Source of the DNA: a bacterium | GTDB lineage: Bacteria > Bacillota > Bacilli > Lactobacillales > Streptococcaceae | NCBI GenBank assembly: GCA_905221505.1 | Contig: CAJNDL010000004.1 | Coordinates: 1-64,000, forward strand | DNA: 64,000 bases | Direction: 5' to 3' | Shown here: positions 15,635 to 24,187 of the stretch, piece by piece | Layout: each line of letters opens with the position of its first letter | Position numbering within the stretch: the first letter of the stretch is position 1 | Notes under the pieces: model-generated | What the model was told of the DNA's origin: nothing | Databases searched by the model: none | The model's input: only the letters and a program-made list of their open reading frames with translations | Made by a program: the position numbers and the translations under genes

Positions 15635-17743
15635 ATGAAAAAAATCAGTCATCTTTGTATGCTCCTGCTCTTGCTGTGTACTACGTTTTTTGTCCTGAAT
15701 GTAAATGTTACACGAGAAATAGTGCGGATTCAGGAGATGGGCAAGACAGCTTATTCATTTGACTTGTACTTGAAAGATGTCACTAAACCGACAGAAACGA
15801 TTCTCCAGTTTTTTGAAGAGGTTGCAAGTCAAGACAAGGTCTCTATTATCAAAGTAGATAATGGCGATGAGGCCGTCAAGGCTGGTGTTTTTGATAAGGA
15901 AACCTTCCCCTATCAGGAGTTCGGTCTGACTTCTCTTGATTTTTCAAAGAATGAGAAGGGAGTCTACAGCAACCAGGACCTTCCCAATAATCTAGGAACC
16001 ATTCCCACCTTTTTAAAGGTGAAACACATTCGACTCCAGACCTTCCAATCTTATATTGAGGATAAATCCCATACTGTAAATGGGCGCTACATGATTACCT
16101 CTAGTAAAGAGATAGATCGCGATACCATTCTACAAAAGTGGAGTGATTTTTTCCAGATAGATAAGACGATTTTATTAGAACCCACTTACCGAAGTCAGGT
16201 TGGAGTGCTAAATCAAGATTTGTTACTATCTATCATTATCTTTATCTTGGCAATCTTGCTTGTGATTTTAATGACAGTTTATCAGCCGATGATGGAGATG
16301 AAACGAGTGGGGGTTCAAAAGTTACTTGGTTTTCAAAGCAGGGCGATTTTAGCTGGTTTTGTAAAGACTAATTTTTATCTTCTCTTGGGTGGAAGTCTTA
16401 TCATTGACTTGGGACTATTTTTAGTGCTGGACTACAGACCAAAACTTTTGTTCCCAAGTTTACTCTTATCCCAAGTCCTGCTTTTACAGTTGTATTTGTT
16501 CATCAGTTGGCTGACCTACCTGATGATTCAAAAAATGACAGTCAGTTCCATGTTGAAAGGTTTTTCATCTGTTAAACTTGGTCTCATCTTCAATTATGTG
16601 ATGAAAATAGGGACAACTATTTTACTGACGGCCTTATTGATTGGGGTGGGCAGAAGTTTAGAACAAGAAAACAAAGAACTTGCTTATCAGCAACAGTGGG
16701 TAAGCCAAGGAAATTACCTGACCTTGGAAAATTTCCGCCTCAGTGATAGTTTGTGGCAAGAAGAGCTAGCCGGTTCAGGGAAATCTACAGATTATTTCTA
16801 CCAATTTTATCAAGACTTGCTAGCAAAAACACAAGTAAACTATGTGCGAGGTGCGATTCTTCCTATCAAATCAGTCATCAAAGCAGAACAAGTGCAGCAG
16901 TTCCAACTGCCTGATGAGGTAGATGTTTACTATGCAAATCGTCAATTTTTAGAGAGTAAGGGATTCAAGTTACCAGATACCAGCACTAAAAAAGTTATTT
17001 TGATGCCAGCCAGTGATAAAGGACAAGAAGGCAAGAATCAGTTCTTGGGAAAATCCATCGCCTATCTTTCTATGAGGTATGAAGAACAGCAAAAGCAAAC
17101 AATAGAAGATATGGATGTAGAAATTGCCTACTATGAAGGAGATTGGTCTTTCTTCCCTTATAATAATGAGCGAAAGGAAAATCTCCACAATCCAATTATT
17201 AGTCTGGTAAATGATCAAGACATGATGTGGGAAGAAAAGACTCACTTGTCAACGACAGGTTTAAACAACCCGATGAAAGTTGAAAATACAGAACAAAATC
17301 AAAAAGTGATTACAGAGTTAGTCGATAACTTATCTGATGGTAGCTATTTAAAATTTTCATCGATTCAAGCAATTCAAGAGGGGATGGTTGATACCTATCG
17401 GGATTCTGTTCGTAATTTTAACGTTCTTTTTGCCTTATTTGCTCTTCTCAGTATGATTGTCTCCTACTTTTTACTCGTTACTACTTTCTTGTTGAAGCGC
17501 AGGGATATCATTACCAAGAAGTTTATGGGGTGGAAACTGGTCGATCGCTACCGTCCTCTCCTCGTTCTGCTCTTGCTGGGCTATAGTCTCCCTCTTCTAG
17601 TATTGATTTTCTTTGCCCATGCGCTCTTGCCACTCCTGCTGTTTGCAGGCTTTACATGTTTGGATATACTATTTGTGTTAGGCTTGGCTTCTAGGATGGA
17701 GAAAAGAAGTCTAGTAGAGTTATTGAAAGGGGGCATCTTATGA
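15635..17743 (+). CDS. Bacteriocin-associated integral membrane protein (lactococcin 972 group)
   Basis: A 702-residue membrane protein. A first segment (CMLLLLLCTTFFVLNVNV) is followed by a ~180-residue extracellular region, a cluster of helices (~200-370), a second large extracellular region (~380-590) and three C-terminal helices. This FtsX/MacB-like permease layout matches the 'bacteriocin-associated integral membrane protein' family that accompanies lactococcin-972-type bacteriocins (export or immunity). The start is MKKISHLC with SD GGGAGGT 7 nt upstream. It overlaps its ATPase gene by 4 bp. No bacteriocin structural gene lies upstream here. Confidence 0.82.
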   Translation: MKKISHLCMLLLLLCTTFFVLNVNVTREIVRIQEMGKTAYSFDLYLKDVTKPTETILQFFEEVASQDKVSIIKVDNGDEAVKAGVFDKETFPYQEFGLTSLDFSKNEKGVYSNQDLPNNLGTIPTFLKVKHIRLQTFQSYIEDKSHTVNGRYMITSSKEIDRDTILQKWSDFFQIDKTILLEPTYRSQVGVLNQDLLLSIIIFILAILLVILMTVYQPMMEMKRVGVQKLLGFQSRAILAGFVKTNFYLLLGGSLIIDLGLFLVLDYRPKLLFPSLLLSQVLLLQLYLFISWLTYLMIQKMTVSSMLKGFSSVKLGLIFNYVMKIGTTILLTALLIGVGRSLEQENKELAYQQQWVSQGNYLTLENFRLSDSLWQEELAGSGKSTDYFYQFYQDLLAKTQVNYVRGAILPIKSVIKAEQVQQFQLPDEVDVYYANRQFLESKGFKLPDTSTKKVILMPASDKGQEGKNQFLGKSIAYLSMRYEEQQKQTIEDMDVEIAYYEGDWSFFPYNNERKENLHNPIISLVNDQDMMWEEKTHLSTTGLNNPMKVENTEQNQKVITELVDNLSDGSYLKFSSIQAIQEGMVDTYRDSVRNFNVLFALFALLSMIVSYFLLVTTFLLKRRDIITKKFMGWKLVDRYRPLLVLLLLGYSLPLLVLIFFAHALLPLLLFAGFTCLDILFVLGLASRMEKRSLVELLKGGIL

Positions 17744-18381
17744 TTGAGTTGGAAAATATTACCAAAACCATTGGGGGAAAAGTGATTTTGGATCACTTGT
17801 CTCTCAGGATTGATCAGGGGGATTTGGTAGCCATTGTTGGCAAGAGTGGTAGTGGTAAGTCGACCTTGTTAAATTTATTAGGTTTGATAGATGGTGAATA
17901 TAGTGGACGGTATGAGATTTTTGGTCAGACAAATCTAGCGGTCAATTCTGCTAAGTCGCAAACAATAATCCGTGAACATATCTCTTATCTATTTCAAAAT
18001 TTTGCCCTGATTGATGATGAAACGGTCGAGTACAATCTTATGCTGGCACTGAAATATGTGAAATTGTCCAAGAAAGACAAGCTCAAAAAGGTGGAAGAGA
18101 TTTTAGAGAGAGTAGGTTTGTCAGCTGCTTTGCATCAAAAGGTTTCCGAGTTGTCTGGTGGCGAACAACAACGAATTGCAGTTGCTAGAGCCATCTTAAA
18201 ACCCAGCCAGCTGATTTTAGCCGATGAACCGACAGGTTCGCTGGATCCTGAAAATAGAGATTTGGTCTTGAAGTTTCTCTTAGAGATGAATCGCGAGGGG
18301 AAAACAGTCATTATTGTGACCCACGATGCTTATGTAGCCCAACAATGTCATCGTATCATTGAATTGGGCAAGGGAAAATGA
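17740..18381 (+). CDS. Bacteriocin export ABC transporter ATP-binding protein (lactococcin 972 group)
   Basis: A 213-residue ABC ATPase. Walker A GKSGSGKST is at residues 34-42, then Q-loop YLFQNFALI, signature LSGGEQQRIAVARA near 139, Walker B LILADEPTGSLD, and the switch His in IIVTHDAYV. Its closest family type is the MacB/LolD-like ATPase of lactococcin-972 loci. It overlaps the membrane partner by ATGA, so the two form one complex. The hairpin after it ends the unit. Confidence 0.85.
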   Translation: MIELENITKTIGGKVILDHLSLRIDQGDLVAIVGKSGSGKSTLLNLLGLIDGEYSGRYEIFGQTNLAVNSAKSQTIIREHISYLFQNFALIDDETVEYNLMLALKYVKLSKKDKLKKVEEILERVGLSAALHQKVSELSGGEQQRIAVARAILKPSQLILADEPTGSLDPENRDLVLKFLLEMNREGKTVIIVTHDAYVAQQCHRIIELGKGK

Positions 18382-18446
18382 GTTCGTCCAGCTACTTTTG
18401 ACTGACTGAATACTCATGTTTCCCAGAGAGAAATAGCATAAATACG

Positions 18447-18487
18447 CCTAGAAATGACATTTTTATGTAGTATTTCTAGGTTTTTTT
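18447..18487 (+). terminator. Terminator of the streptococcin exporter unit
   Basis: CCTAGAAAT (18447-18455) and ATTTCTAGG (18472-18480) followed by T7. Confidence 0.85.
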
Positions 18488-18492
18488 GTTTC

Positions 18493-18514
18493 AAATTGAA
18501 AATTTTTTCAATTT
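18493..18514. promoter_or_regulatory. Perfect 22-bp dyad upstream of the binding protein-argGH promoter
   Basis: AAATTGAAAA (18493-18502) and TTTTCAATTT (18505-18514) are perfect inverted arms 2 bp apart, ending 4 bp before the -35 box. Its AT-rich form and the argGH genes downstream make an ArgR/AhrC site plausible, but the match to an ARG box is not exact. Confidence 0.5.
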
Positions 18515-18518
18515 AGGC

Positions 18519-18547
18519 TTGACAAACGATGAGGATAGGAGTATTAT
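18519..18547 (+). promoter_or_regulatory. Promoter of the binding protein-argG-argH unit
   Basis: TTGACA (18519-18524), 17-bp spacer, TATTAT (18542-18547). Confidence 0.75.
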
Positions 18548-18587
18548 TTATACAACCAAAAGGAATAAACATAAAGGAGGCTTTGTT

Positions 18588-19394
18588 ATGAATAAGATGA
18601 AGAAGGTGTTGATGACGATGTTTGGTTTAGTGATGCTCCCCCTACTATTTGCTTGTAGTAACAATCAATCGGCTGGAATTGAAGCCATAAAGTCCAAAGG
18701 AAAATTGGTTGTAGCCCTTAATCCAGATTTTGCTCCATTTGAATACCAAAAAGTGGTTGATGGGAAAAATCAGATTGTGGGTTCAGATATCGAATTAGCC
18801 AAGGCTATTGCAACAGAACTAGGTGTCGAATTGGAACTATCTCCTATGAGTTTTGACAATGTATTGGCTAGTGTTCAATCAGGAAAAGCCGACCTTGCCA
18901 TATCAGGTGTTTCTAAGACAGATGAACGGAGCAAGGTGTTTGACTTTTCCATTCCTTACTATACTTCAAAAAATAAGCTCATTGTCAAAAAATCAGACTT
19001 GGCTACTTATCAGTCTGTAAACGACTTGGCGCAGAAAAAGGTTGGAGCGCAGAAAGGTTCGATTCAAGAGACGATGGCGAAAGATTTGCTACAAAATTCT
19101 TCCCTCGTATCTCTGCCTAAAAATGGGAATTTAATCACTGATTTAAAATCAGGACAAGTGGATGCCGTTATCTTTGAAGAACCAGTTGCAAAGGGATTTG
19201 TAGAAAATAATCCTGATTTAGCAATCGCAAAACTCAATTTTGAAAAAGAGCAAGATGATTCCTACGCGGTCGCTATGAAAAAAGATAGCAAGGAATTGAA
19301 AGAAGCAGTCGATAAAACCATTCAAAAGTTGAAGGATTCTGGGGAATTAGACAAACTCATTGAGGATGCCTTTAAAGCATCCATTGAAAAATAG
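18588..19394 (+). CDS. Amino-acid ABC transporter substrate-binding lipoprotein
   Basis: A 268-residue type II periplasmic-binding-fold lipoprotein. The signal sequence ends in the lipobox LLFACS (Cys near residue 23). [35 protein letters not shown] and [22 protein letters not shown] are typical of family 3 amino-acid binders. Linked in one unit to argG and argH, so arginine, citrulline or another precursor is a likely ligand (inference). The permease and ATPase are not here. Start MNKMKK with SD AAGGAGG. Confidence 0.85.
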   Translation: MNKMKKVLMTMFGLVMLPLLFACSNNQSAGIEAIKSKGKLVVALNPDFAPFEYQKVVDGKNQIVGSDIELAKAIATELGVELELSPMSFDNVLASVQSGKADLAISGVSKTDERSKVFDFSIPYYTSKNKLIVKKSDLATYQSVNDLAQKKVGAQKGSIQETMAKDLLQNSSLVSLPKNGNLITDLKSGQVDAVIFEEPVAKGFVENNPDLAIAKLNFEKEQDDSYAVAMKKDSKELKEAVDKTIQKLKDSGELDKLIEDAFKASIEK

Positions 19395-19410
19395 AAAGAA
19401 GGAAAAGAAC

Positions 19411-20607
19411 ATGAGTAAAGAAAAAGTAATTTTGGCCTATTCTGGCGGTTTGGACACATCAGTTGCGATTACTTGGCTAAAGAAAGACTATGATGTTGTT
19501 GCAGTTTGTATGGATGTGGGTGAAGGGAAAGACTTGGATTTCATCCATGATAAGGCTCTCAAGGTTGGAGCAGTCGAATCTTATGTCATTGATGTTAAGG
19601 ACGAATTTGCTACAGATTATGTGCTAGTAGCTCTCCAGTCACACGCCTACTATGAACAAAAGTACCCCTTGGTATCTGCCTTGAGTCGCCCGCTTATTTC
19701 TAAAAAATTGGTTGAAATCGCGCATCAGACAGGAGCGACTACAATTGCTCATGGTTGTACAGGTAAGGGGAATGACCAAGTACGTTTTGAAGTATCGATT
19801 GCAGCCTTGGATCCCAATTTAAAAGTGATTGCGCCAGTTCGTGAATGGAAATGGTCTCGGGAGGAAGAAATTCATTATGCCAAGGAAAATGGGGTACCTG
19901 TTCCTGCTGACCTTGACAATCCTTACTCTGTTGACCAAAATCTTTGGGGACGTGCCAATGAGTGTGGTATTTTAGAAAATCCATGGAATCAGGCTCCAGA
20001 AGAAGCCTTTGGTATCACAACTTCTCCAGAGCAAGCTCCAGATATGCCAGAATACATTGAGATTGAGTTTAGTGAAGGTGTTCCAGTTTCCCTTAATGGA
20101 GAAGGGCTAAAATTGGCAGATTTGATTCAAAAGCTTAATGAAATAGCTGGAAAACATGGGGTTGGACGGATTGACCACGTGGAAAATCGCTTGGTGGGGA
20201 TTAAATCAAGAGAAATCTATGAGTGTCCAGGGGCAGTGACCCTGCTGACAGCTCATAAGGAAATCGAGGATTTGACGCTTGTGAGAGAAGTGGCTCATTT
20301 TAAACCAATCATAGAAAATGAATTATCAAATCTCATTTATAATGCTTTGTGGTTTAGTCCGGCTACACAAGCCTTGATTGCTTATATTAAAGAGACTCAA
20401 AAAGTTGTTAATGGGACTGCAAAAGTTAAACTGTATAAGGGAAGCGCTCAGGTCGTGGCTCGGAAATCACCAAATTCTCTTTACGATGAAAATTTGGCGA
20501 CTTATACTAGTGCAGATACCTTTGACCAAGATGCGGCTGTTGGCTTTATTAAGTTATGGGGACTTCCAACCAAGGTTCATTCTGAGGTTCAAAAAAGCGC
20601 CAAATAG
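19411..20607 (+). CDS. argG: Argininosuccinate synthase
   Basis: A 398-residue enzyme joining citrulline and aspartate with ATP. The PP-loop AYSGGLDTS is at residues 9-17, followed by [17 protein letters not shown] and [13 protein letters not shown]. Full length for the family. It starts at MSKEKVI, 16 bp after the binding-protein gene, with SD AAGAAGGAAAAG. argG and argH are present in only some pneumococci and sit here in a mosaic region flanked by large repeats. Confidence 0.95.
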   Translation: MSKEKVILAYSGGLDTSVAITWLKKDYDVVAVCMDVGEGKDLDFIHDKALKVGAVESYVIDVKDEFATDYVLVALQSHAYYEQKYPLVSALSRPLISKKLVEIAHQTGATTIAHGCTGKGNDQVRFEVSIAALDPNLKVIAPVREWKWSREEEIHYAKENGVPVPADLDNPYSVDQNLWGRANECGILENPWNQAPEEAFGITTSPEQAPDMPEYIEIEFSEGVPVSLNGEGLKLADLIQKLNEIAGKHGVGRIDHVENRLVGIKSREIYECPGAVTLLTAHKEIEDLTLVREVAHFKPIIENELSNLIYNALWFSPATQALIAYIKETQKVVNGTAKVKLYKGSAQVVARKSPNSLYDENLATYTSADTFDQDAAVGFIKLWGLPTKVHSEVQKSAK

Positions 20608-20635
20608 GGCGATTGACTAGAGAGGTGGATGTGAT

Positions 20636-22027
20636 ATGGCTAAGAATACAAAATTATGGGGTGGCCGCTTTGAAGGTACTGTCGAAGACTGGGTAGAGCG
20701 CTTTGGTGCGAGTATATCTTTTGACCAGAAATTAGCTAAATTTGATGTGATTGGTTCCTTAGCCCACGTTCAGATGTTGGGCCAGACGGGCATTTTGAGT
20801 TTGGAGGAGTCAGAAAAGATCCAAGCAGGCTTGAAAGAGCTCTTAGAAGAGCTAGAGGCAGGTCAACTTGATTTTGATATCGCAAACGAAGATATTCATA
20901 TGAATATGGAAGTGTTGCTGACAAAAAAAATTGGTCCTCTTGCAGGGAAGTTACATACAGCTCGTTCTCGAAATGACCAAGTTGCGACAGATATGCACTT
21001 GTATCTCAAGGAGCAACTAGGCCATGTCCTAGATAAACTGGATCATCTCAAGGGTGTTTTATTAGACTTGGCGGAAAATCATGTGGAGACGATCATGCCA
21101 GGCTATACCCATCTGCAACATGCCCAACCGATTAGTTTTGCCCATCACCTGATGGCTTACTACAACATGTTTCAAAGAGATAGTGAACGTTTTGAATTTA
21201 ACCAGAAGCATACAGATCTATGCCCTCTAGGTGCAGCAGCTTTGGCAGGAACGACTTTCCCCATTGATCGCCAATTGTCTAGCGATTTGCTGGAGTTTAA
21301 GCAACCTTATACAAATTCTTTGGATGCTGTTAGTGACCGCGATTTTATCTTAGAATTTCTATCCAATGCCAGTATACTCATGATGCATATGAGCCGTTTT
21401 TGTGAAGAAATGATCAATTGGTGTAGTTTTGAGTACCAATTCATTACCTTGTCAGATACGTTTACAACAGGTTCCTCTATTATGCCCCAAAAGAAAAATC
21501 CAGATATGGCTGAGTTGATTCGAGGAAAGACTGGTAGAGTTTATGGGAATCTGTTTGGGCTATTGACAGTCATGAAGTCCTTGCCTTTAGCTTATAATAA
21601 GGATTTGCAAGAAGATAAGGAAGGAATGTTTGACACGGTCGAAACGATTTTAAATTCCCTTGATGTGTTAGCAGGTATGTTATCTAGCTTGCAGGTAAAC
21701 AAGGAAAAAATGCAAGAGTCGACAGAGAAGGACTTTTCAAATGCGACTGAGTTGGCAGATTATTTGGCAGGGAAAGGCTTGCCATTTAGAGAAGCTCATG
21801 AGGTTGTAGGAAGATTAGTGCTAGACTCTATCAAGTCTGCTAAAAATATTCAAGATTGGACTTTGGAGGAATTACAAACCTATCATTCCCTCATTTCCGA
21901 GGATATCTATGTCTACTTGCAACCTAAAACTGCTGTGCAAAGAAGAAATTCCTTGGGAGGTACAGGATTTGACCAAGTGAAATACCAGATTGCAGTTGCT
22001 AAGAAAGAACTTAAAAGGAAAAATTGA
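20636..22027 (+). CDS. argH: Argininosuccinate lyase
   Basis: A 463-residue fumarase/aspartase-superfamily enzyme that splits argininosuccinate into arginine and fumarate. The signature [12 protein letters not shown] is near residue 280, [16 protein letters not shown] near 108 and [17 protein letters not shown] near 155. SD AGAGGTGG. It is 28 bp after argG and cotranscribed; with argG it completes arginine synthesis from citrulline. Confidence 0.95.
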   Translation: MAKNTKLWGGRFEGTVEDWVERFGASISFDQKLAKFDVIGSLAHVQMLGQTGILSLEESEKIQAGLKELLEELEAGQLDFDIANEDIHMNMEVLLTKKIGPLAGKLHTARSRNDQVATDMHLYLKEQLGHVLDKLDHLKGVLLDLAENHVETIMPGYTHLQHAQPISFAHHLMAYYNMFQRDSERFEFNQKHTDLCPLGAAALAGTTFPIDRQLSSDLLEFKQPYTNSLDAVSDRDFILEFLSNASILMMHMSRFCEEMINWCSFEYQFITLSDTFTTGSSIMPQKKNPDMAELIRGKTGRVYGNLFGLLTVMKSLPLAYNKDLQEDKEGMFDTVETILNSLDVLAGMLSSLQVNKEKMQESTEKDFSNATELADYLAGKGLPFREAHEVVGRLVLDSIKSAKNIQDWTLEELQTYHSLISEDIYVYLQPKTAVQRRNSLGGTGFDQVKYQIAVAKKELKRKN

Positions 22028-22041
22028 TTCGTTTGCAAAGT

Positions 22042-22080
22042 AAGAAAGAGAGGCTGAGATGATTTATCAGCCTCTTTCTT
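22042..22080 (+). terminator. Terminator after argH
   Basis: AGAAAGAGAGGCTGA and TCAGCCTCTTTCT form a stem with a 2-nt bulge. A partial copy of the same sequence is at 27615-27646. Confidence 0.65.
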
Positions 22081-22220
22081 GTCGTTGAAAAGAGTAAGAT
22101 ATATTGACTTTTGAAAAAAGATGTCATAATTGAGTTGGGATAAACGTAAAAGTCATACTTTCTCGTTAAATCGTTCGGCGATTCATGGTGACATGGACAC
22201 GTAGTAGTAAGCACACTATG

Positions 22221-22268
22221 TGGCTTGGCAGAGCTAAAAACTTCTGGCTTAACAACGGCTGGTATTAA
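22221..22268 (+). pseudogene. 3' remnant of a LysM/Apf-like gene
   Basis: The last 16 codons read WLGRAKNFWLNNGWY-stop, almost the same as the C-terminus of the LysM protein at 12795-13415 (SAAKNFWLNNGWY). Upstream sequence no longer aligns. The rest of the 22081-22291 gap shows no gene. This marks an old duplication or recombination boundary next to the Rgg locus. Confidence 0.7.
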
Positions 22269-22291
22269 GAACTAATGAGCAGAATAATATG

Positions 22292-22320
22292 AAAAGGTCG
22301 AGGGAACCCCTCGACTTTTT
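22292..22320. terminator. Bidirectional terminator at the end of the Rgg gene
   Basis: GGTCGAGGG and CCCCTCGAC form a stem flanked by A4 on one side and T7 on the other. It directly abuts the stop codon of the minus-strand Rgg gene. Confidence 0.7.
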
Positions 22321-23184
22321 TTATAATTTCTTTGGTTGGTAATAGGTCTCCACTTCTTTTTTGAGATGAGACAGCATGGAAGTTTCCTCGGTTAGCTCCA
22401 GAAGGGAGAAACCTTTTTGGATAAATTTAGCATCATCCCTACAAATTCCGATACGGACATAGCAGACAGCAAGTCTATCGTAGCTTTTCTTGTTCTTAGC
22501 GTCCTCTAGTAAAGTATAGCAGATTTGTTGGCACATGTTTTTGTCTTGATTGTATAAGTAAATGGTGGAAAGGTTGAGTAGGATTGCTACTCGTAATTCA
22601 TATAAATGTTGATAGTTTTTATAGACTTCCAAGCGTTGCAATATTTTTCCAGTGATGAGATGGAGGTATTCAATGGGAAAACTGAAAAGAATGGTATTGA
22701 GGATTTTCAGGTCACTCTCATACCATGTATCTTGTTTTTCAATTTTTTCCCAAAGTTTTGTGATAGTCTGTTTCACTTGGTCTGACAGTTGCTCTGTACC
22801 ATGTTGACGGATATGAATGACAATTTCCAGCATATCCTTTATTTCTTCTATAGGCAGGTCGTAGTGGGTCTTGAGATAGTCTTGACATTTTTGAAATAGT
22901 TTTTCGAGTTCACTAGTCCCTAGGATTGAGCTCATATTGAGATAGGTTTGCATGATTTCTGTTCGTTGGCTCGGTTGATAGAGATGGCAGATATAGTCAA
23001 ACTCTTCAAAACTCATATTGATTTGCCGGAGAAGAAACTCCATATTTTCATATTTGGGAGTTACCTTGCCACTTTCAATCTTTGATAGGCTAGTTCTTGA
23101 AAGGATATCTCCACAGACCTCTTCTTGGGTCAATCCTTTTGACTCACGTATTTCTTTATATACTTTCCCGAAATCATAACGCAT
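22321..23184 (-). CDS. Rgg-family regulator, RtgR-like
   Basis: A 287-residue Rgg/MutR regulator. The N-terminal XRE helix-turn-helix is YKEIRESKGLTQEEVC with LSRTSLSKIESGKVTPKYENM, and the helical C-terminal repeat domain (residues ~70-285) is the peptide pocket of Rgg proteins. It is transcribed away from a 28-residue peptide gene ending in a WxW motif, the arrangement of the pneumococcal RtgR/RtgS system located in this part of the chromosome (assignment by context and motif). The start ATG 23184 has SD AAGGAG. Confidence 0.82.
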   Translation of the reverse strand: MRYDFGKVYKEIRESKGLTQEEVCGDILSRTSLSKIESGKVTPKYENMEFLLRQINMSFEEFDYICHLYQPSQRTEIMQTYLNMSSILGTSELEKLFQKCQDYLKTHYDLPIEEIKDMLEIVIHIRQHGTEQLSDQVKQTITKLWEKIEKQDTWYESDLKILNTILFSFPIEYLHLITGKILQRLEVYKNYQHLYELRVAILLNLSTIYLYNQDKNMCQQICYTLLEDAKNKKSYDRLAVCYVRIGICRDDAKFIQKGFSLLELTEETSMLSHLKKEVETYYQPKKL

Positions 23185-23283
23185 GATTTACTCCTTTTCG
23201 TGAAAAAAGTTAACAAATAATAAAATACTATTAAAAATATTGTATCATAATAACAGGAATAGTAAAAAAGAAAACTAAAATAA
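23158..23283. repeat. 126-bp direct repeat flanking the bacteriocin cassette, copy 1
   Basis: It covers the first nine codons of the Rgg gene and its leader/promoter region. The same sequence with a few substitutions is at 26470-26595 (offset 3,312 bp). Confidence 0.85.
23200..23217. promoter_or_regulatory. Candidate Rgg operator, site 1
   Basis: GTGAAAAAAGTTAACAAA, just upstream of the SD of the Rgg gene. It is repeated in the same orientation at 23287-23304 (17 of 18 identical), and again in the duplicated fragment near 26512-26529. Confidence 0.45.
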
Positions 23284-23286
23284 TGT

Positions 23287-23304
23287 GTGAAAAAAGTTAA
23301 CTAA
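23287..23304. promoter_or_regulatory. Candidate Rgg operator, site 2, upstream of the pheromone promoter
   Basis: GTGAAAAAAGTTAACTAA ends 24 bp before the TATACT -10 box (23329-23334) of the peptide gene. That places it where an activator would contact RNA polymerase. There is no consensus -35, consistent with activator dependence. Confidence 0.5.
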
Positions 23305-23367
23305 TTTTAAAATAGAGTAAAGAAGAGGTATACTATAGATACAAAATACAGGGAGGAGGGAAAAAGT

Positions 23368-23454
23368 ATGAATAAAAAAGTTTTTCGCTTTTTAGTTATT
23401 CTTGCTTTCTTATTCAGCATTGCTACGGTTTTCCCATGGAAATGGCCGATATAA
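23368..23454 (+). CDS. Short hydrophobic pheromone precursor with WxW C-terminus (RtgS-like)
   Basis: A 28-codon gene with a very strong SD (GGGAGGAGGG, 23351-23360). The peptide has a basic start (MNKKVFRF), a hydrophobic core (LVILAFLFSIATV) and the C-terminus FPWKWPI. A Trp-x-Trp motif at the end of a short hydrophobic peptide divergent from an Rgg gene is the hallmark of the RtgS-type pheromones. The mature peptide would be released outside, re-imported by the oligopeptide permease and bound by the Rgg protein (known for the family). It is too short for ordinary gene calling. Confidence 0.8.
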   Translation: MNKKVFRFLVILAFLFSIATVFPWKWPI

Positions 23455-23490
23455 TGCGCTAGTTGTAAAAATGAAAGGAAGGTGAGTCCA

Positions 23491-23514
23491 ATGGATTATT
23501 TAGTGATTACATAA
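23491..23514 (+). other. Seven-codon micro-ORF after the pheromone gene
   Basis: ATG with a good SD (AAGGAAGGTGAG) but stop after MDYLVIT. It may be the decayed start of a gene once controlled by the pheromone. The 23515-23640 stretch is very AT-rich and shows nothing else. Confidence 0.3.
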
Positions 23515-23644
23515 GATTTTCTGTGAATGTTAATTTCGTTTTAAGGTAGTTATTCTATAAATTTGAATTCATTATAATTTTGATTTTTAGTTTATCATAT
23601 TTGGTTTCACAGAAAGTATATCATATCCCAAATTAAAGAAAACA

Positions 23645-23679
23645 ACACAATACAACATGTTTTTCATTTTGTATTGTGT
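23645..23679. promoter_or_regulatory. Perfect 11-bp hairpin upstream of the bacteriocin gene
   Basis: ACACAATACAA (23645-23655) and TTGTATTGTGT (23669-23679) with a 13-nt loop. It has no T run after it, so an operator or leader structure is more likely than a terminator. Confidence 0.5.
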
Positions 23680-23711
23680 CGTAAGTGGAGCGAAAGGATT
23701 GGATTGTAATA

Positions 23712-24114
23712 ATGAAAAAAACTAGATACTAAAACAAAGTTATTTGCAAGTATATGTGCTACGTTAATGATTGGTGCAATGGCTGTCTCTGCTAGAGAAA
23801 TTTCGGACTACGATATGATTATGCCGAGATTCGGAGGTCGTACAGTGACTGACTCATTATATAAAACAAATCAATCAAGAGGAGTAAATAATAATACATC
23901 AATCGGTGGTGGTTATACAATGCACTGTGCTATTTTTAGAGGTGACGCTCAAATGACACATACATATTCTGCAGGCAGTGGAGATAGGATTTATTTGAAT
24001 TATAATAGTCCATCAGATGCAGAAGGATCTAATCTTAGATTGGGTGGATGGACAGGGTTCGCAACATATGTTAAAGTTCAAACCAGCGGTTCATGGAGTC
24101 CTGATGAGTATTAA
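23712..24114 (+). pseudogene. Lactococcin 972-family bacteriocin gene with apparent 1-nt frameshift in the signal sequence
   Basis: From ATG 23712 the frame stops after six codons (MKKTRY). The next frame continues without a stop as a complete signal peptide (TKLFASICATLMIGAMAVSA, cleavage before RE) and a ~90-residue mature domain with SIGGGYTMHC and LRLGGWTGFATYVKV, as in the lactococcin 972 / streptococcin family. One extra base lies between 23715 and about 23730, in the A7 tract or at TACT. An in-frame ATG at 23767 gives 115 residues but lacks the charged start of the signal peptide. The frameshift could be inactivating, phase variable or a sequencing error. Confidence 0.8.
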
Positions 24115-24141
24115 GAGCTAGAATATAGGTTTGTATATTTG

Positions 24142-24165
24142 GGGGTGAGCATGTTCGCTCATCCC
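24142..24165 (+). terminator. Weak terminator/attenuator between bacteriocin and ABC genes
   Basis: GGGGTGAGC (24142-24150) and GCTCATCCC (24157-24165) form a 9-bp stem with one wobble, followed by ATTTGTTTTA. It would lower transporter expression relative to the bacteriocin. Confidence 0.5.
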
Positions 24166-24187
24166 ATTTGTTTTATAGGAGAGAAGT

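Noticed and set aside
23767-24114. Bacteriocin gene starting at ATG 23767 as an intact gene
   Set aside because: There is no SD before it and the signal peptide would lack its charged start; upstream codons in the same frame clearly continue the signal peptide.
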